From Oscillospiraceae bacterium (GTDB lineage: Bacteria; Bacillota; Clostridia; Oscillospirales; Oscillospiraceae), in assembly GCA_017435615.1 (NCBI GenBank), contig JAFSET010000012.1:1-64000 (forward strand): a stretch of DNA of 64,000 bases, given 5' to 3'. The notes beneath the pieces were generated by a model. The model did no database searches, was not told where the DNA came from, and saw only the letters and a program-made list of their open reading frames with translations. Below are positions 35,350 through 45,316 of the stretch, piece after piece (position 1 is the first letter of the stretch; each line of letters begins with the position of its first letter). A program made the translations under genes and the position numbers.

Positions 35350-38316
35350 TTGAAACGAATTATAAAACAAAGTGTATCTGTTCTGCTTGTACTGGTCCTG
35401 CTGATCAGCTTGCTGCCCAATTTGACTCTGCCTGTGTCTGCCGCAAGCTATCAATACAACTGGGGCAAGCGCGGCACCGTGGCCACAGAGCTGTCCAGCA
35501 AGGCTCTTTCCTGGTACAGCCGGTACGGCGTTACATACGATGAATTGGCCGCACTCAGCGGTTCTTCTGCGATCACCTCAACGCCCTCCAGTGCGTTATA
35601 CAAGGAACTGCAGTCTTTGATGAGATCCGCCCACAGCTACACAAACAGCTATAAGGAAAACAACTCCCTGCTGGCTTACACCGACTGCCAAAACGGCGGC
35701 GGTGCCATTTCCAGCTTCTACTCCGGCGCGTCCATCGGTCCAAGCTGGAACGGAACCTGGAACAAGGAACACACCTGGCCCAACAGCAAGGGCCTGGGCG
35801 GCAGTGACGAGGATGATGTCATGATGATTCGTCCTACCAAGACCAGTGAAAACTCCAACCGCGGCAACACCGCCTATGGCAAAAGCTCCGGCTACTACCA
35901 CCCCAACCAGGAATCCGACAAGGACGGTAACTACAACTCCATCTCCAGCGGCGAGCTGGATCTGCGTGGTGACTGCGCCCGGATCTGTCTGTACATTTAT
36001 GTCCGCTGGGGCAACACCGGCAAGATGTGGGGCACCGGCGGCGTTATGGAGAGCAAGGCTGTCCTGCTGGAATGGATGGCTGCCGACCCAGTCGATACCT
36101 GGGAGTTAGGCCGTAATGACTCCGTTCAGTCCATCACCGGAACACGGAATGTGTTCGTAGACTATCCGGAGTTGGCTTTCGAGCTGTTCGAAGCAGATAT
36201 GCCCGCCATGCAAACCCCCTCCGGTGTTGGTTCTACTGTAAAGCACAAGGTCACCGCACAGTCCTCCAACAACGCCCAGGGTACTGTTTCTGTGGACGGC
36301 TATACCATTACCGCCACCCCTGCAGCAGGCTACCAGGTTGAAGGCTACGAGCTCATCAGCGGCACCGCCACAGTCGCCCGCAGCGGCAATGTATTTACCG
36401 TCACGCCTTCCAGTGACTGCACGGTCCAGATCAACTTTGCTCCCAGGAAGCAGGTAACCGTCTACTTTGATGAAAACGGCTTGGTAGTATCTTCCCAAAC
36501 GCAGTATTCCTCTGACCCACTGATCCTGCCTGGCTGCGTACAAGAGCCTGCTGAAGGCTACAACTTTATAGGCTGGGTGGAACAGCAAACGGAGGAAACC
36601 ACCACGAAGCCCGGAACCGTTTACTCCGCAGGTGACACCTACTACCCCACTTCCAACGCAACCCTTTACGCTCTGTATTCCTATATGGAACCCTCCGACG
36701 ACATCGGCTACTGCCTGGTGGAAAGCGCATCCCAGCTTCAAATTGGAACCTCTGTGATCATTGCCAGTGCCACCAGCAATTACGCCCTGAGCACAACCCA
36801 AAACGAATCCAACCGTGGCCGTGCTTCTGTCACCAAAGATGGAAACGCACTGAGCTTTGATGATGCCGCCGGTGTGGCCGTTCTTACCCTGGGGGCCGGC
36901 GCAACCAACGGTACATACAGCTTCTATTGTCCCGAAAATACAGGTTATCTTTACTGCTCCAGTACTTCTGCCGTCAACGCGCTGAACACCCAATCCGCCC
37001 TGGATGCCAACGCATCCTTTGCAATCACTGTAAAAGCCGACGGCACCTGTGATGTCGTTGCCCAATCCGAGGGAATCAGCAGAAATCAACTGAAGTACAG
37101 CAGTATTTCCCGTTGGTTTGCCTGCTACGCCTCCGGTCAAAACGATATTGCACTCTATGTCCACGGCACCGTTGATATGCCGGTCTACAGCACCCAGTAC
37201 GATGATGGCGAGCTTCGTATCGTTAAGCAGCCTCAGGATATCACAGCCGGACTGAACAAAGCTGTAGAGCTTTCTGTTTCCGCAAGAGGCTTAGGCCTGC
37301 AGTACCAGTGGCAGTATCGCACCTCCGCCACCGGCAATTGGAAGAATTCCCCTGCCACCGGAAACGACACTGCTACACTTCAACTTTCTGCTACTTCTAC
37401 CAGAGACGGCTACCAGTACCGCTGCGTAATTACCGACGAGCTGAACAACACGGTTACTACCAGTGCTGCCACTTTGAAGGTAGTTTCCATGAAGATCACC
37501 AAACAGCCCATTTCGACATATCTTCCCATCGGCGAAACAGCTAAATTCACTGTTGCTACCAACAGCACAGGCCTTACCTATCAATGGCAGTACCGCACAT
37601 CTTCTACCGGAACCTGGAAAAACGCTTCCGCTGCCGGCAATCAAAAGAAGACCGTCAACGTCCCCGTTACCGCCAGCAGAGATGGCTATCAGTACCGCTG
37701 TGTGGTGAAAGACCAGTACGGCAATAAAGCCATCTCCTCTGCAGCAATTCTCAACGCTGTTGTACTGAAGATCACTACTCAGCCCTCCACCAAGTATCTG
37801 CCAACCGGCAAAACCGCAAAATTCACCGTCAAGGCAACCGGTACAGGCCTGAGCTATCAGTGGCAGTACCGCACCTCCTCCACCGGTTCCTGGATCGCCT
37901 CCCCTGCTGCCGGTAACGCAACCGCTACCGTCAGCGTGCCTGTTACAAACGGCAGAAACGGTTATCAGTACCGCTGTATGATCACTGACACCTACGACAA
38001 TGTGATTTATTCGGAAGCCGCCACACTGAAGGTAGTTCGTCTGCAGATCACCGCTCAGCCTGTTAACAAGGCCGTGGTTGCCGGTAAAACAGCAGCATTT
38101 ACCGTGACAGCCTCCGGCAACGGTTTAACCTATCAGTGGCAGTATCGCACTTCCGCCGCAGGAAGCTGGAAAAACACTTCCGCCACCGGCAACAAGACAG
38201 CCACCTTGAAAATCCCCGCAACCGCGAGCCGAAACGGCTATCAGTACCGTTGCGTGATCACGGATCAATACGGTAATGTGATCCGCTCCAACACAGCCAC
38301 ATTAACTGTTAAATAA
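35350..38316 (+). CDS. Secreted endonuclease I-family nuclease with Ig-like repeats
   Basis: The gene starts at TTG 35350, with GGAGG 7 bases upstream, and encodes a signal peptide (cut near VSA, residue 31). Residues 45-285 match endonuclease I (EndA/NucM family): WNKEHTWPNSKG with E140-H141, then SNRGN (169-173) for metal binding, and ELGRNDSVQSITGTRNVFVD. Then come a bacterial repeat domain (297-365), an InlB-like domain ending TLYALYSY, and a module (448-605) homologous to those in the neighbouring 1840-residue protein. The final 370 residues are four Ig-like repeats with the hallmark YQWQYRT and GYQYRC. 988 residues. It probably degrades extracellular DNA; the repeats probably bind the wall or carbohydrate. 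There is no sortase motif. Confidence 0.88.
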   Translation: MKRIIKQSVSVLLVLVLLISLLPNLTLPVSAASYQYNWGKRGTVATELSSKALSWYSRYGVTYDELAALSGSSAITSTPSSALYKELQSLMRSAHSYTNSYKENNSLLAYTDCQNGGGAISSFYSGASIGPSWNGTWNKEHTWPNSKGLGGSDEDDVMMIRPTKTSENSNRGNTAYGKSSGYYHPNQESDKDGNYNSISSGELDLRGDCARICLYIYVRWGNTGKMWGTGGVMESKAVLLEWMAADPVDTWELGRNDSVQSITGTRNVFVDYPELAFELFEADMPAMQTPSGVGSTVKHKVTAQSSNNAQGTVSVDGYTITATPAAGYQVEGYELISGTATVARSGNVFTVTPSSDCTVQINFAPRKQVTVYFDENGLVVSSQTQYSSDPLILPGCVQEPAEGYNFIGWVEQQTEETTTKPGTVYSAGDTYYPTSNATLYALYSYMEPSDDIGYCLVESASQLQIGTSVIIASATSNYALSTTQNESNRGRASVTKDGNALSFDDAAGVAVLTLGAGATNGTYSFYCPENTGYLYCSSTSAVNALNTQSALDANASFAITVKADGTCDVVAQSEGISRNQLKYSSISRWFACYASGQNDIALYVHGTVDMPVYSTQYDDGELRIVKQPQDITAGLNKAVELSVSARGLGLQYQWQYRTSATGNWKNSPATGNDTATLQLSATSTRDGYQYRCVITDELNNTVTTSAATLKVVSMKITKQPISTYLPIGETAKFTVATNSTGLTYQWQYRTSSTGTWKNASAAGNQKKTVNVPVTASRDGYQYRCVVKDQYGNKAISSAAILNAVVLKITTQPSTKYLPTGKTAKFTVKATGTGLSYQWQYRTSSTGSWIASPAAGNATATVSVPVTNGRNGYQYRCMITDTYDNVIYSEAATLKVVRLQITAQPVNKAVVAGKTAAFTVTASGNGLTYQWQYRTSAAGSWKNTSATGNKTATLKIPATASRNGYQYRCVITDQYGNVIRSNTATLTVK
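37208..38313 (+). repeat. Four tandem Ig-like repeats (endonuclease)
   Basis: Four units of about 90 residues, each with xQP, K-A-F-T-V, L-x-Y-Q-W-Q-Y-R-T, S-W-K-N and G-Y-Q-Y-R-C motifs, spaced about 270 bases. The same unit recurs four times in the gene at 61753-64000. Confidence 0.9.
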
Positions 38317-38322
38317 CGAATT

Positions 38323-38352
38323 ATTCCGGGGTGGCCTTTGCCACCCCGGAAT
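38323..38352. terminator. ATTCCGGGGTGGC hairpin after the endonuclease gene
   Basis: A perfect 13-bp stem (38323-38335 with 38340-38352) starts 7 bases after the stop codon. The stem is identical, except for one G/A change with compensating C/T, to the hairpin at 61715-61747 behind the other Ig-repeat gene. Confidence 0.75.
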
Positions 38353-38356
38353 TGAA

Positions 38357-38384
38357 TTTGGCAGGTGCAAACGCACCTGCCAAA
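38357..38384. terminator. Second hairpin, before the ATP-grasp gene stop
   Basis: A perfect 12-bp stem (38357-38368 with 38373-38384) with an AAAC loop lies directly after the stop codon of the minus-strand ATP-grasp gene. TTT ends its minus-strand 3' arm. Confidence 0.65.
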
Positions 38385-38386
38385 AA

Positions 38387-39403
38387 TTATTCCTCGTTCA
38401 TAAAGCTGAATTTTTCCATCATTCCGATTTTATCAGGGGTATGCTGGGGAAGCTGATAAATATCGTGACCGGGGAAATCATTGCCCTCTACCAGGCAAGG
38501 GCCGTCCGGAGTGAAAGCAACATCCCAACCGATATAGCCCATTTGGGGTACTTCTGTGGCCGCTTTCAGTGCCAGCTCCATAGCCTCCTGCCAATAAGGG
38601 AACTGAAAACCCTTGATCGGTGTACCGGTCATAGGATGGGTTTCATAAAGGTTTTTATTCTTATCAATGGCCCGGTCCCGAACAATACCTGTATGCTCAT
38701 CCACAGGCGCAACCATGCCGCCGTTATTGAAGTTGTCAACATGCTTGCCGCCGTTACCAATACGGAAATATGTGCAGATCAAGTGGGGTGTGCCGTTGTG
38801 ATTGACCGTTACGGTTCGTACCGTGTTGATGGCGTGGGGATAAACCGCGCTGACCTGGGGATGCTGGATCAGCAATTCCTCCAACTCATACTGTACACCC
38901 AGGTTCAGCAAATGCTCATAACACCCTTCCGGACCGCCGAAATCCGCAACCTGCAGCTTTTCAACGCCACGGCCACAGCAGCCGTCCAAAGGCTTCGCAA
39001 TCAGAACCTGGTGACGGCTCAAAAATTCCAGAACCTGTTCTTTATTGCCCTGCTCCATCAGGATCCATTCCCGTTTAATATATTCTCCAAACCGACGGTT
39101 AAACTCCGCTTTATCAATGAAGCATTTGCCAAAGGACATGTCGTTATATTTCTTGACCAGCGCGTTATTTCTGCCACGGGTCAAATAAGTATCCCGTTGC
39201 TCCGGTGTCAGGTTGTACATTTCAAACAGATCATAGTCCATATAACCGGCGCCGTAATTCACAGCACAGTTTTGCATATCCCGGAAGATTTTCAAACGGG
39301 ACATACCGGTTTTCTTATGAATGGAATTGATCTTCTTGATCATTGCGCCGTAATCCATATGAAACAGCCTTTTGATCACGTAACCCAAATCTTTCATTTC
39401 CAT
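38387..39403 (-). CDS. Sugar-transfer-associated ATP-grasp protein
   Basis: The 338-residue cytoplasmic protein has an N-terminal helical part and an ATP-grasp domain: LIAKPLDGCCGRGVEKL (glycine-rich ATP loop), INTVRTVTV, and GYIGWDVAFTPDGPCLVEGN, whose acidic residues should bind Mg-ATP. It resembles the ATP-grasp family often found in exopolysaccharide and teichuronate clusters (PF14397). No glycan cluster surrounds it here, so its substrate is unknown. It is flanked by hairpins and seems to be transcribed alone. Confidence 0.8.
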   Translation of the reverse strand: MEMKDLGYVIKRLFHMDYGAMIKKINSIHKKTGMSRLKIFRDMQNCAVNYGAGYMDYDLFEMYNLTPEQRDTYLTRGRNNALVKKYNDMSFGKCFIDKAEFNRRFGEYIKREWILMEQGNKEQVLEFLSRHQVLIAKPLDGCCGRGVEKLQVADFGGPEGCYEHLLNLGVQYELEELLIQHPQVSAVYPHAINTVRTVTVNHNGTPHLICTYFRIGNGGKHVDNFNNGGMVAPVDEHTGIVRDRAIDKNKNLYETHPMTGTPIKGFQFPYWQEAMELALKAATEVPQMGYIGWDVAFTPDGPCLVEGNDFPGHDIYQLPQHTPDKIGMMEKFSFMNEE

Positions 39404-39550
39404 CTTCCCTTTCCTACACTAAAACACTCTTCGCTCATTGTATCATATTCTCATGTATGCCGCAAGAAATTTTTCGCAGAAACAAAGCACAAAATTCAAT
39501 CTTAAATAAATCAGGCGGAAGAGACCACCCATTGATCTCTTCCACAGAAA

Positions 39551-39578
39551 AAACGAGAGGGGCATTTTTTTGCCCCTC
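39551..39578 (-). terminator. Terminator of the ClpE-like gene
   Basis: An 8-bp stem (39557-39564 with 39571-39578) is followed on the minus strand by C-G-T6. It lies 4 bases after the stop codon. The remaining intergenic part, 39404-39550, holds no gene I can see. Confidence 0.8.
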
Positions 39579-39582
39579 CCGG

Positions 39583-41874
39583 TTAATTGGTTTCCACGAC
39601 TATTTGATCGTTTTCTACACGGATATAAATAGAAGAAATGGGATTATCAAAGGAATCGATGATCTTTTCGCTGATAGGATCCTCCAATTTTTGCTGGATC
39701 GTCCGGCGCAAATTACGGGCGCCGTAAACCACAGAGTAGGCTTCCTTCACCAAATACTGCCGAACCTGTTCATCATAATTGAAGGAAAGTCCACGTTCCG
39801 CAAGATTTTGCTGAAGTTCTTTCAGCATAATATCCGCAATTCCAAGGAAGTTTTCCTCAGTCAGATGATTGAAGGTGATGATCTCATCAACCCGGTTCAA
39901 AAATTCCGGTCGCAGGAACTCACGAAGCGCCTTCATGGTCTTTTCCTTCATCATATCATTCTCGGTACGGCCAAAGCCCAGACCTCCTACCCTGCCCTCA
40001 GAACCGGCGTTGGAAGTCATCACGATCACTGTATTCTCAAAGTTCACAGTTCTTCCCTGGGCATCGGTAATTCTTCCGTCATCAAGGACCTGCAACAGCA
40101 CATTCATGACATCCGGATGGGCCTTTTCGATCTCGTCAAAAAGAACTACACTGTACGGCTTTCTACGGATTTTCTCTGTGAGCTGACCGGCTTCATCATA
40201 CCCAACATATCCGGGAGGCGAGCCTATCAGTTTGGAAACCGTATGCTTTTCCATATATTCGGACATATCCAGTCGGATCAGGGAATCCACTGAGTCAAAC
40301 AGGTCATCAGCCAAGCATTTGACTAATTCCGTTTTGCCAACACCGGTGGGACCTACAAAAATGAAGGACACCGGACGGCGCTTTGTGGAGATGCCCACAC
40401 GCTTTCTGCGAATGGCACGGGACACAGACTCCACCGCTTCGTCCTGTCCAACAATACGCTCCTTTAACCGGTCTGCAAGACCTTTGATCTGCTGATACTC
40501 CTGAGCTTTAATTTTACTGGCCGGAATTTTGGTCCACAGCTCAATAATACGGGCCAAATTATCCATAGTCACCGCAGGCTTAGGCAGCTTTTCCAGTTCT
40601 TCGATCTGCTCTGCCAACTGGCACAATCGGCTGCGGATAGTTGCAAGCCGCTCATAATGCTCGTTTTCCGTATCCTCAGTAAGCATACGAAGCTCTAATT
40701 CATAATCATCCCGTTCCTTGCGCAGCATAGCAAGCTGGGAGATTTCTTTACACCGCAGATTTACATCAGAGCAGGCTTCATCCAACAGGTCAATGGCCTT
40801 ATCCGGCAGAAACCGATCCGTGATATAACGCTCAGACAAAATTACGCATTGCCGGGCAATTTCAGGGCTGACATTCACTCCATGAAATTGACCATAGGTC
40901 TGGGCAATGGCCTGCATAATTTGACAAGCTTCATCCAAAGAGGGTTCCGCCACGGAAACAGGCTGGAAACGACGCTCCAATGCCGCATCTTTTTCAATGT
41001 GCTTGCGGTACTCATTAAAGGTAGTAGCGCCAATCACCTGAATTTCTCCACGGGATAAAGCAGGCTTTAAGATATTCGCCGCATTCATGGAACCTTCAGC
41101 ATCACCTGCGCCTACCAAATTGTGGACCTCATCGATGACCAAAATGATATTGCCGCACTCTTTGATCTCACCGATCAGGCTCTTCATACGGCTTTCAAAT
41201 TGGCCACGGAACTGTGTTCCGGCCACCAAAGAAGTCAGATCAAGCAAAAAGACCTCTTTGTCTCGCAGCTTATAAGGCACATCCCCGGCGGCGATTCGCT
41301 GAGCCAAGCCTTCTGCAATTGCCGTTTTGCCTACACCGGGTTCACCGATCAAACAGGGGTTATTCTTTTGGCGGCGGTTCAGGATCTGGATCACTCGCTC
41401 CGTTTCCTGATCCCGACCAATCACCTTGTCAAGCTTTCCTGCACGCGCTCTGCCGGTCAGATCCATACAGTAGCTGTCTAAAAATTTATGCTTTTTCGAC
41501 TTTTTGCCGCCTTTATCCTGTTCCTTTTGTTCTTCATTTTTCTTGGCAGGCAGATCCCGTTTTCCGGGACCCATTTGATTAAAGAGCTGATTGATCATAG
41601 GGAAGGTGGCAGTACGGCTTTCCCGTTCGTCATCCTCCTGTCCCTCGTCAAGCTCATTCTGACCGAACATACTGCTCATTTCGTCGGACAAATTGTCCAG
41701 ATCTTCCTCAGAAAAACCCATCTGCTTTACAGCAGCATCAATCTGGGGAATACCCAGAGACCGGGCACATCTAAGACAATAGCCTTCATTCATTGCAACG
41801 CCGTTTTCTACCTTGGTGATAAAAATAACGGCGATATTTTTCTTACACTTGGTACACAGCTTCGGCTGCATCAT
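39583..41874 (-). CDS. clpE: ClpE-type AAA+ unfoldase
   Basis: It unfolds proteins for the ClpP protease or as a disaggregase. A zinc finger opens the protein (Cys7, Cys10, Cys33, Cys36), as in ClpE, instead of the double Clp_N domain of ClpC. An acidic and then lysine-rich linker follows (50-130). The first AAA domain has GEPGVGKT and [10 protein letters not shown]; a coiled-coil middle domain lies near 400-470; the second AAA domain has VGPTGVGKT and [11 protein letters not shown]. 763 residues. No clear CtsR operator is seen in the short upstream gap. Confidence 0.9.
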   Translation of the reverse strand: MMQPKLCTKCKKNIAVIFITKVENGVAMNEGYCLRCARSLGIPQIDAAVKQMGFSEEDLDNLSDEMSSMFGQNELDEGQEDDERESRTATFPMINQLFNQMGPGKRDLPAKKNEEQKEQDKGGKKSKKHKFLDSYCMDLTGRARAGKLDKVIGRDQETERVIQILNRRQKNNPCLIGEPGVGKTAIAEGLAQRIAAGDVPYKLRDKEVFLLDLTSLVAGTQFRGQFESRMKSLIGEIKECGNIILVIDEVHNLVGAGDAEGSMNAANILKPALSRGEIQVIGATTFNEYRKHIEKDAALERRFQPVSVAEPSLDEACQIMQAIAQTYGQFHGVNVSPEIARQCVILSERYITDRFLPDKAIDLLDEACSDVNLRCKEISQLAMLRKERDDYELELRMLTEDTENEHYERLATIRSRLCQLAEQIEELEKLPKPAVTMDNLARIIELWTKIPASKIKAQEYQQIKGLADRLKERIVGQDEAVESVSRAIRRKRVGISTKRRPVSFIFVGPTGVGKTELVKCLADDLFDSVDSLIRLDMSEYMEKHTVSKLIGSPPGYVGYDEAGQLTEKIRRKPYSVVLFDEIEKAHPDVMNVLLQVLDDGRITDAQGRTVNFENTVIVMTSNAGSEGRVGGLGFGRTENDMMKEKTMKALREFLRPEFLNRVDEIITFNHLTEENFLGIADIMLKELQQNLAERGLSFNYDEQVRQYLVKEAYSVVYGARNLRRTIQQKLEDPISEKIIDSFDNPISSIYIRVENDQIVVETN

Positions 41875-41968
41875 CCATCACAACCTTTCATCCGGGTTAT
41901 TCGCTTTATGACAATATCACAAAACCGCAAGCATTGGGAAAACAAATTATGAATTTTAAAAAATTCTT

Positions 41969-42742
41969 TTACAGCGTCGGTACACATTCAAATTTCTCAA
42001 CACCGTCATCATACCACAAATGACTCATATACAATCCGCCGGGAGGCACTGTAGGACCGGCAGCGGTGCGATTTCCGGAAGCTAAAATCTGTCCGATCTG
42101 CTCTGGGGGAAATTTCCCTTCCGCGCAGTATACCACCGTACCAGCCATTGCACGAGCCATGTTGTACAAAAATCCGTTGGCGCATACCTTCAACTCAATG
42201 ATATTACCCCTGCGTTCCACGTTATAATAGTATACAGTTCGGACCGTAGATTTGACATCTGTGCCAACACTGCGCACTGCGGCAAAATCGTGTGTACCTA
42301 CAAACTGATCTGCAGCCCGCTGCATCAGCTTTTCATCCAAGTGCTTGGGATAAAACCACGCGCGGTTTACATAAAACGGATCGCGGACACGGGAGTTGTA
42401 TATGGTATAGGTATATTCCTTTCGTGAGCAGGAGCCAATTGCGTTAAAATCCTCATGGACATCAAAGGCTTTTGTAACCACAATATCCACAGGTAAATGC
42501 GTATTAAGAGCGTACGGCAACCGGTCCACAGGTATGGTAGACTCCGTCCTGAAATTTGCAACATAACAGCGGGCATGAACACCGGCATCCGTCCTGCCAC
42601 AGCCGGTAACATGGACCGGATGTCCCACCACCATGGCAATGGCCTTTTCCAGCGTTTGCTGGACAGTTGGCAGATTTTTCTGCATTTGCCAGCCGTGATA
42701 GGCAGTTCCCTCGTAGGTTAAAAATACAGCTATATTACGCAT
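41969..42742 (-). CDS. truA: tRNA pseudouridine synthase A
   Basis: It modifies positions 38-40 in the tRNA anticodon arm. The catalytic aspartate is in TGCGRTDAGVHA, and FLYNMARAMAG is the C-terminal signature. ATG 42742 has GAGGT four bases upstream; earlier open codons overlap the ecfT end. About 257 residues. It follows ecfA1-ecfA2-ecfT, the standard Firmicute order, but the usual rplM-rpsI pair does not follow. Confidence 0.95.
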   Translation of the reverse strand: MRNIAVFLTYEGTAYHGWQMQKNLPTVQQTLEKAIAMVVGHPVHVTGCGRTDAGVHARCYVANFRTESTIPVDRLPYALNTHLPVDIVVTKAFDVHEDFNAIGSCSRKEYTYTIYNSRVRDPFYVNRAWFYPKHLDEKLMQRAADQFVGTHDFAAVRSVGTDVKSTVRTVYYYNVERRGNIIELKVCANGFLYNMARAMAGTVVYCAEGKFPPEQIGQILASGNRTAAGPTVPPGGLYMSHLWYDDGVEKFECVPTL

Positions 42743-42749
42743 AGTTACC

Positions 42750-43556
42750 TCATAGACCAAAGCTGTGCAAGGTGATCACCGCAGCCAGCAAAACAGCGGC
42801 TGACGCAAATGCCTGTATATCGCAGCGGTGAAACCGCAAAAGCTTCATTTTTGTTCTGCCCTCGCCACCCTGATAGCACCGACATTCCATGGCTGTTGCC
42901 AACTCGTCAGCACGGCGGAACGCACTGATAAACAGCGGCACCAAAATCGGTACCAACGCCCGTACGCGCTGCATCAGGCTGCCTGTCTCAAAATCGGCCC
43001 CTCTGGCCTTTTGTGCGGACATGATCTTATCGGTTTCTTCAATCAAAGTGGGGATGAACCGAAGTGCAATACACATCATCATCGAAAGCTCGTGCACGGG
43101 AACACGCAGCTTTTTTAACGGACTGAGCAAGCTTTCCAGGCCGTCTGTCAGTGCAATAGGCGATGTGGTGTAGGTCAGCAAAAAGGTGCCAGTAATCAGT
43201 AGTAAGATACGGGTCATCATAAAAAACGCCCGGATAATGCCCTCTAACGTGATGGTAAAAATCCAAAAAGAAACCAATACCGTTTCACCGGCAGTAAAAA
43301 ATACATTCAGCACACCGGTAAAGATTAGAATAAACACCAATGGCTTCATGCCTCTGACAATGGACTTCAAAGGAATGGTGGATATTGCAATGACGAGAGC
43401 CAAAAAAGCAATCATCAATCCATAGGATATCCAGTTGGAAGCTGTGAACAGTGTAGCAATATATACGATCAAAAAGATCAGCTTTGTTCTGGGGTCCAGC
43501 CGGTGAATAAAGGAGTTCCCAGGAAAAAACTGTCCCAGTGTAATGTCTTTAAGCAC
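42750..43556 (-). CDS. ecfT: ECF transporter transmembrane subunit EcfT
   Basis: It is the membrane scaffold of energy-coupling-factor vitamin transporters. About five membrane helices are visible, HRLDPRTKLI opens the protein, and the coupling motif AQKARGADF interacts with the ATPases. Start GTG with GGGGG upstream, overlapping ecfA2 by 8 bp. 268 residues. As no substrate-binding S gene is nearby, this should be a shared (group II) module. Confidence 0.95.
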   Translation of the reverse strand: MLKDITLGQFFPGNSFIHRLDPRTKLIFLIVYIATLFTASNWISYGLMIAFLALVIAISTIPLKSIVRGMKPLVFILIFTGVLNVFFTAGETVLVSFWIFTITLEGIIRAFFMMTRILLLITGTFLLTYTTSPIALTDGLESLLSPLKKLRVPVHELSMMMCIALRFIPTLIEETDKIMSAQKARGADFETGSLMQRVRALVPILVPLFISAFRRADELATAMECRCYQGGEGRTKMKLLRFHRCDIQAFASAAVLLAAVITLHSFGL

Positions 43557-44412
43557 GGCCCAATCCCCCTTTCAAGGCACACAGTGCCTGAACTGCCTGA
43601 TCCAATGTGTAAACAGGCTCCACGGGTACACCTTGCTGTCGCAGCATCAAAAACACACGGGTAACTTCCGGAATGTCCAAGCCCATTTCCAAGAGCTCCT
43701 GAGCGTGAACAAAAACCTCCTGGGGTGAGCCATCCATCACAAGCTGTGCGTTATTCAGCACGATCAAACGGTCTGTAAGCCTTGCCACATCGTTCATAGA
43801 GTGGCTGACCATCATAACTGTTGCATTTTTTGCCTTGCGATAGGCTTCAATATTTTCAAGGATGTCTTCCCTACCCCGAGGATCCAATCCAGCGGTAGGT
43901 TCATCCAAAATGAGTACTTCCGGCTCCATTGCGATCACACCGGCAATGGCTACACGTCGCTTCTGTCCGCCGGAAAGATCAAATGGTGAAAGCTGAAGCT
44001 GCTCCTCAGTCAGGCCTACAAATCCGGCAGCTTCCCGTACACGGCGATCAATTTCACCCTTATCCAATCCCATGTTCTTTGGACCGAAGGCAATATCCTT
44101 ATACACCGTTTCCTCAAAAAGCTGGTACTCCGGATACTGAAACACCAGTCCCACACGGAAACGGCTTTGCCGTGTAAGCTGTTTATCAGACCAAATATCC
44201 TTGCCCCCCAGCAAAACCGTACCGCTGGTGGGTTTTAAAAGGCCATTTAAATGCTGCATCAGCGTGGATTTTCCGGAGCCGGTATGGCCAATCACGCCGA
44301 TAAATTCCCCAGGCTCAACGCTAAATGAGATATCCTTCAGCGCAGCGTGCTCAAAGGGGGTTCCAGCGCTGTATATATGCGTTAAATTCTTTACCTCTAA
44401 AATCGGTGCCAA
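43549..44412 (-). CDS. ecfA2: ECF transporter ATPase EcfA2
   Basis: ABC ATPase with Walker A GHTGSGKST, signature LSGGQKRRVAIAG, Walker B VLILDEPTAGLD and the C-terminal helical region typical of Ecf ATPases. I start it at TTG 44412, seven bases after GGAGG; the open frame upstream overlaps the end of ecfA1 and does not match ABC proteins. About 287 residues. Confidence 0.94.
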   Translation of the reverse strand: MAPILEVKNLTHIYSAGTPFEHAALKDISFSVEPGEFIGVIGHTGSGKSTLMQHLNGLLKPTSGTVLLGGKDIWSDKQLTRQSRFRVGLVFQYPEYQLFEETVYKDIAFGPKNMGLDKGEIDRRVREAAGFVGLTEEQLQLSPFDLSGGQKRRVAIAGVIAMEPEVLILDEPTAGLDPRGREDILENIEAYRKAKNATVMMVSHSMNDVARLTDRLIVLNNAQLVMDGSPQEVFVHAQELLEMGLDIPEVTRVFLMLRQQGVPVEPVYTLDQAVQALCALKGGLGRA

Positions 44413-44437
44413 TGTTCTTCCTCCTGTGGGTAAGATC

Positions 44438-45301
44438 TCATTTCCCGGGAAATGTCTTCCCAAAGGCTTCACTGAGTATCTTCGCACATTCTTCTTCATT
44501 TAAACAGGCTTCCTGCAGATCTATTCTCTGCTGACGCAGAGCGTGACACAGCTCGGTTGATTCCGGTGCACGCAGACCAAGCTCATGAAGCTTTTCCACT
44601 TGGGCAAATACCTGCCTGGGCGTGCCATCGAGGGCCACCTGACCTTTGTGAAGCACCACTACACGGTCAGCCTTTGCCGCTTCATCCATATGGTGGGTGA
44701 TCAAAACAACGGTAATCCCCTTTTCCCGGTTTAAACGCAAAACCGTTTCCAGCACTTCACGCCGGCCTTTGGGATCCAGCATAGCCGTGGGCTCATCCAG
44801 GACGATACATTTTGGCTCCATAGCAATTACGCCGGCGATCGCTACACGCTGCTTTTGACCGCCTGATAAAAGATGGGGTGCGTGCTCCCGGTAGTCATAC
44901 ATGCCCACTTGGCGCAAAGCCTGATCCACACGCTGCCGGATTGCAGGACTTGCCACACCCAGATTTTCCGGTCCGAATGCCACATCCTCTTCCACCACAT
45001 TGGCAACGATCTGGTTGTCAGGATTTTGAAACACCATCCCAACATTGCGGCGAATTTGCATCAATTTTTCCTCGTCAGCAGTATCCATACCGCACACATA
45101 GACCTTGCCGCCCGATGGAAGCAATATGGAATTAAAATGCTTGGCTAAGGTGGATTTTCCGCATCCGTTTCCGCCTAAAATTGCCACGAAGCTTCCATGC
45201 TCTACCGTTAGGTTTAAGTTCTCAAATACGACAGTGCCGGGCGTGTCATCCACGCCCGGATACTGGTATGATAAATGCTCTACATTAATTGCAGTGCTCA
45301 A
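44438..45301 (-). CDS. ecfA1: ECF transporter ATPase EcfA1
   Basis: ABC ATPase paired with EcfA2: Walker A GGNGCGKST, signature LSGGQKQRVAIAG, Walker B CIVLDEPTAMLD. It starts at TTG, seven bases after GGAGGA. 287 residues. First of the ecfA1-ecfA2-ecfT-truA run, 15 bp after the methyltransferase gene. Confidence 0.94.
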   Translation of the reverse strand: MSTAINVEHLSYQYPGVDDTPGTVVFENLNLTVEHGSFVAILGGNGCGKSTLAKHFNSILLPSGGKVYVCGMDTADEEKLMQIRRNVGMVFQNPDNQIVANVVEEDVAFGPENLGVASPAIRQRVDQALRQVGMYDYREHAPHLLSGGQKQRVAIAGVIAMEPKCIVLDEPTAMLDPKGRREVLETVLRLNREKGITVVLITHHMDEAAKADRVVVLHKGQVALDGTPRQVFAQVEKLHELGLRAPESTELCHALRQQRIDLQEACLNEEECAKILSEAFGKTFPGK

Positions 45302-45316
45302 GAGTATTCCTCCAAA

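Noticed and set aside
35230..35350. An ATG start about 90 bases upstream for the endonuclease
   Set aside because: It would put 30 polar residues before the signal peptide and lies across the promoter; the TTG with GGAGG fits better.
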